NCBI GenBank assembly: GCA_002317115.1
Contig: DCIP01000217.1
Coordinates: 1 to 7,276, forward strand
DNA length: 7,276 bases
Direction: 5' to 3'
Source: Candidatus Scybalocola fimicaballi
Lineage (GTDB): Bacteria; Bacteroidota; Bacteroidia; Bacteroidales; Paludibacteraceae
Under the pieces are notes generated by a model. It was not told the DNA's origin and did not search any database. It saw nothing but the letters and a program-made list of their open reading frames with translations. The position numbers and the translations under genes were made by a program. This document shows, one piece after another, positions 6,053 to 7,276 of the stretch (the stretch's first letter is position 1; every line of letters begins with the position of its first letter).

Positions 6053-6090
6053 AAAAGGCAATGGATTTGAGTCCATTGCCTTTTTGTTTT
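6053..6090. terminator. Bidirectional intrinsic terminator between htpG and the GH44 gene
   Basis: A perfect 13-bp stem, AAAAGGCAATGGA (6053-6065) with its complement (6072-6084), closes a 6-base loop. On the + strand it ends in TTTTTGTTTT, and on the minus strand in TTTTGTT. It therefore suits both the end of htpG and the end of the converging glycosidase gene. Confidence 0.93.
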
Positions 6091-6096
6091 GCGACC

Positions 6097-6129
6097 GTAG
6101 GGGCAATCCCTTGTGGTTGCCCAATTGGG
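6097..6129. repeat. REP-like imperfect inverted repeat
   Basis: After GTAG comes an imperfect inverted repeat, GGGCAA (6101-6106) with TTGCCC (6117-6122); an inner CC/GG pairing around a CTTGT loop extends it past one bulged T. A perfect 10-bp palindrome, CCCAATTGGG, overlaps at 6120-6129. It is GC-rich against its surroundings and lies just past the GH44 stop. GTAGGGGC...TTGTGGTTGCCC resembles dispersed intergenic repeats I recall from several bacterial genomes; copy number here cannot be seen. Confidence 0.5.
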
Positions 6130-6142
6130 TTGCGTCATAATT

Positions 6143-7276
6143 TTATTTCACAACCACCTTTGTTACGGTTGATCCACTCTTTCCGTTGATTCTTACAATA
6201 TAAGAGCCTTTTGCTTCTATATCAAACGCTACGAAATCATTGCCATAACCTACGATTGACTCGTTGTGTATTCCGTTGGCTCCGATGATGTCGATGCTCT
6301 GGATTCCGTCGGCTGACTTGGCAAAGAATTGTCCGTCTGATAGAGTAGGGTAGACGATTGCGTCATTCTTGGATGCGATTGCCTCAACTCCTGCGTTCAC
6401 TCCACGCAATAGCACTGCCTTGATACTTTTGGCTGGCAACGTTGTCTTGACGACTCCGTTAGAAACTGTAGCGTCGCCTTCAACAAGGGCATTCTCCTCA
6501 TGGCTCACGAATGTCTCTGAGTTTGGAAGGTCTGACAATGAAAGTGTCTTGCAATTACCATCTGCTAACTCCATTCCTGAAACTGTCAACTCTACGTTTG
6601 CCGCATCTTTCAATGAACGATTGACAATTAGCAATGTGGCTTCTGTATTGTTCTTGTTGACAGTGACATAGCTCTCCACCATGTTCACATCTGAAGATTT
6701 GCTTGGAACGTAGTACTCCTGGCTGTACCTTCCCATCAAGTGGATTGCCTCCCACATGCCTGGATACCAGCTCCACGGTGTGAAAAACTCTCCGTTGTTC
6801 TTCATCAACTCTCCGACGTGGCTGATGTACGAGATAGCATGAGTGATAGGTTCATAACTGCTGCTGACATTATACTCTGACACGGAGAATGTCACGCCGT
6901 GGTTTTCTCCGATATACTCTTTCATCCAGTCGTCGCAACGTCCAAGGATATACTCTTTCTTGATGTTTGTGTCCCATCCTCCATTCAATGTGTATAGTCC
7001 GTTGGCTTCTGGATTATCATATTCACGGTCGAAATATGTGCGGTGCGACTGAAGACTAACTTCTTCTCCTTTTTCTCCACTTGGATAGTAGTGGATATCA
7101 AGCACATCTAGTAGTTTGACGCCGTGCTTCTTCTGCTCCTGACCGATTCTCATGATGAAATACTGTAGCCATGGCATCTGTTTGCCCTCCCAGATCGGGA
7201 ATTGATGTCCTTTAGATGTTCCGCTTGTGGCATACCATGTCCACTCGCTTCCTGCCACCGGACCACAAAGTTTGAT
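6143..7276 (-). CDS. Glycoside hydrolase family 44 enzyme (endoglucanase/xyloglucanase type), C-terminal part with type A T9SS sorting domain; 5' end off-window
   Basis: The frame is open to the window edge, giving the last 377 residues of the protein. The GTG at 7258 is internal, since the preceding codons read IKLCGP and continue the GH44 strand into GPVAGSEWTWY. GH44 landmarks: LLDVLDIHYYP (visible residues 55-65), SHRTYFDREY (77-86, like the family's PRSLWDPTY region), and VSEYN with E134 as the likely catalytic nucleophile (codon 6875-6877). The acid/base Glu of the NE motif should lie upstream, outside the window. A beta-sandwich follows (about 205-292; TEATLLIVNRSLKDA). The last ~80 residues (298-377) fit a type A T9SS sorting domain, with IVYPTLSDGQF, then GSYIVRI and the ending KVVVK. 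Known GH44 enzymes cut beta-1,4-glucans and xyloglucan; the substrate here is inferred. An exported plant-polysaccharide enzyme is the best reading. Transcription probably ends at the hairpin 6053-6084. Confidence 0.85.
   Translation of the reverse strand: MKLCGPVAGSEWTWYATSGTSKGHQFPIWEGKQMPWLQYFIMRIGQEQKKHGVKLLDVLDIHYYPSGEKGEEVSLQSHRTYFDREYDNPEANGLYTLNGGWDTNIKKEYILGRCDDWMKEYIGENHGVTFSVSEYNVSSSYEPITHAISYISHVGELMKNNGEFFTPWSWYPGMWEAIHLMGRYSQEYYVPSKSSDVNMVESYVTVNKNNTEATLLIVNRSLKDAANVELTVSGMELADGNCKTLSLSDLPNSETFVSHEENALVEGDATVSNGVVKTTLPAKSIKAVLLRGVNAGVEAIASKNDAIVYPTLSDGQFFAKSADGIQSIDIIGANGIHNESIVGYGNDFVAFDIEAKGSYIVRINGKSGSTVTKVVVK

Noticed and set aside
6369..6671. 100-aa open frame on the + strand inside the GH44 gene
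   Set aside because: It is fully antisense to a recognisable glycosidase domain, has no promoter, and has no protein features of its own.
7256..7258. GTG at 7258 as the real start of the glycosidase
   Set aside because: The frame continues to the window edge with GH44-like residues (IKLCGP), and the protein would lack a signal peptide and its acid/base catalytic Glu.

Overview
The window looks like chromosomal DNA from a Bacteroidota bacterium, most likely order Bacteroidales (Prevotella/Bacteroides-like, plausibly a plant-fibre degrader). This rests on three things: two secreted proteins with C-terminal signals of the type IX secretion system (T9SS) plus a PorP/SprF-family membrane protein; promoters with the Bacteroidota TAnnTTTG -7 box; and an HtpG closest in memory to the Bacteroides form. 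No RNA gene, CRISPR array, insertion sequence or phage gene was seen.

Layout. 1-1571 (+): the 3' end of a large surface protein with a PKD-like domain and a type B T9SS C-terminal domain, overlapping by 4 bp a PorP/SprF-family gene, then a strong intrinsic terminator (1575-1613). 1653-2576 (+): a membrane-anchored TerB-like/J-domain co-chaperone (DjlA-like), whose promoter overlaps that terminator. 2577-2710: AT-rich gap with two inverted repeats and a good promoter. 2711-2896 (+): a 61-aa single-pass small protein of unknown function. 2902-3723 (-): a six-TM voltage-gated K+ channel with a C-terminal zinc ribbon; its 3' coding end contains the terminator of the converging small gene. 3724-3948: control region with a 20-bp perfect palindrome, ATGTCA direct repeats and a sigma-54-type -24/-12 element. 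3949-6000 (+): htpG (Hsp90). 6001-6142: a bidirectional terminator and a REP-like repeat. 6143-7276 (-): the 3' part of a GH44 glycoside hydrolase with a type A T9SS sorting domain; its 5' end lies beyond the window.

How the genes relate. The first two genes form a secretion pair: a type B cargo and its dedicated outer-membrane PorP/SprF partner. The GH44 enzyme is probably exported by the same T9SS but through the type A route. The J-domain protein and HtpG are both chaperone-related but have separate promoters, and nothing shows that they are co-regulated. The most notable point is the sigma-54-like htpG promoter, which also settles the htpG start codon. I found no clearly new multi-gene system; the small-protein locus is the least explained part.
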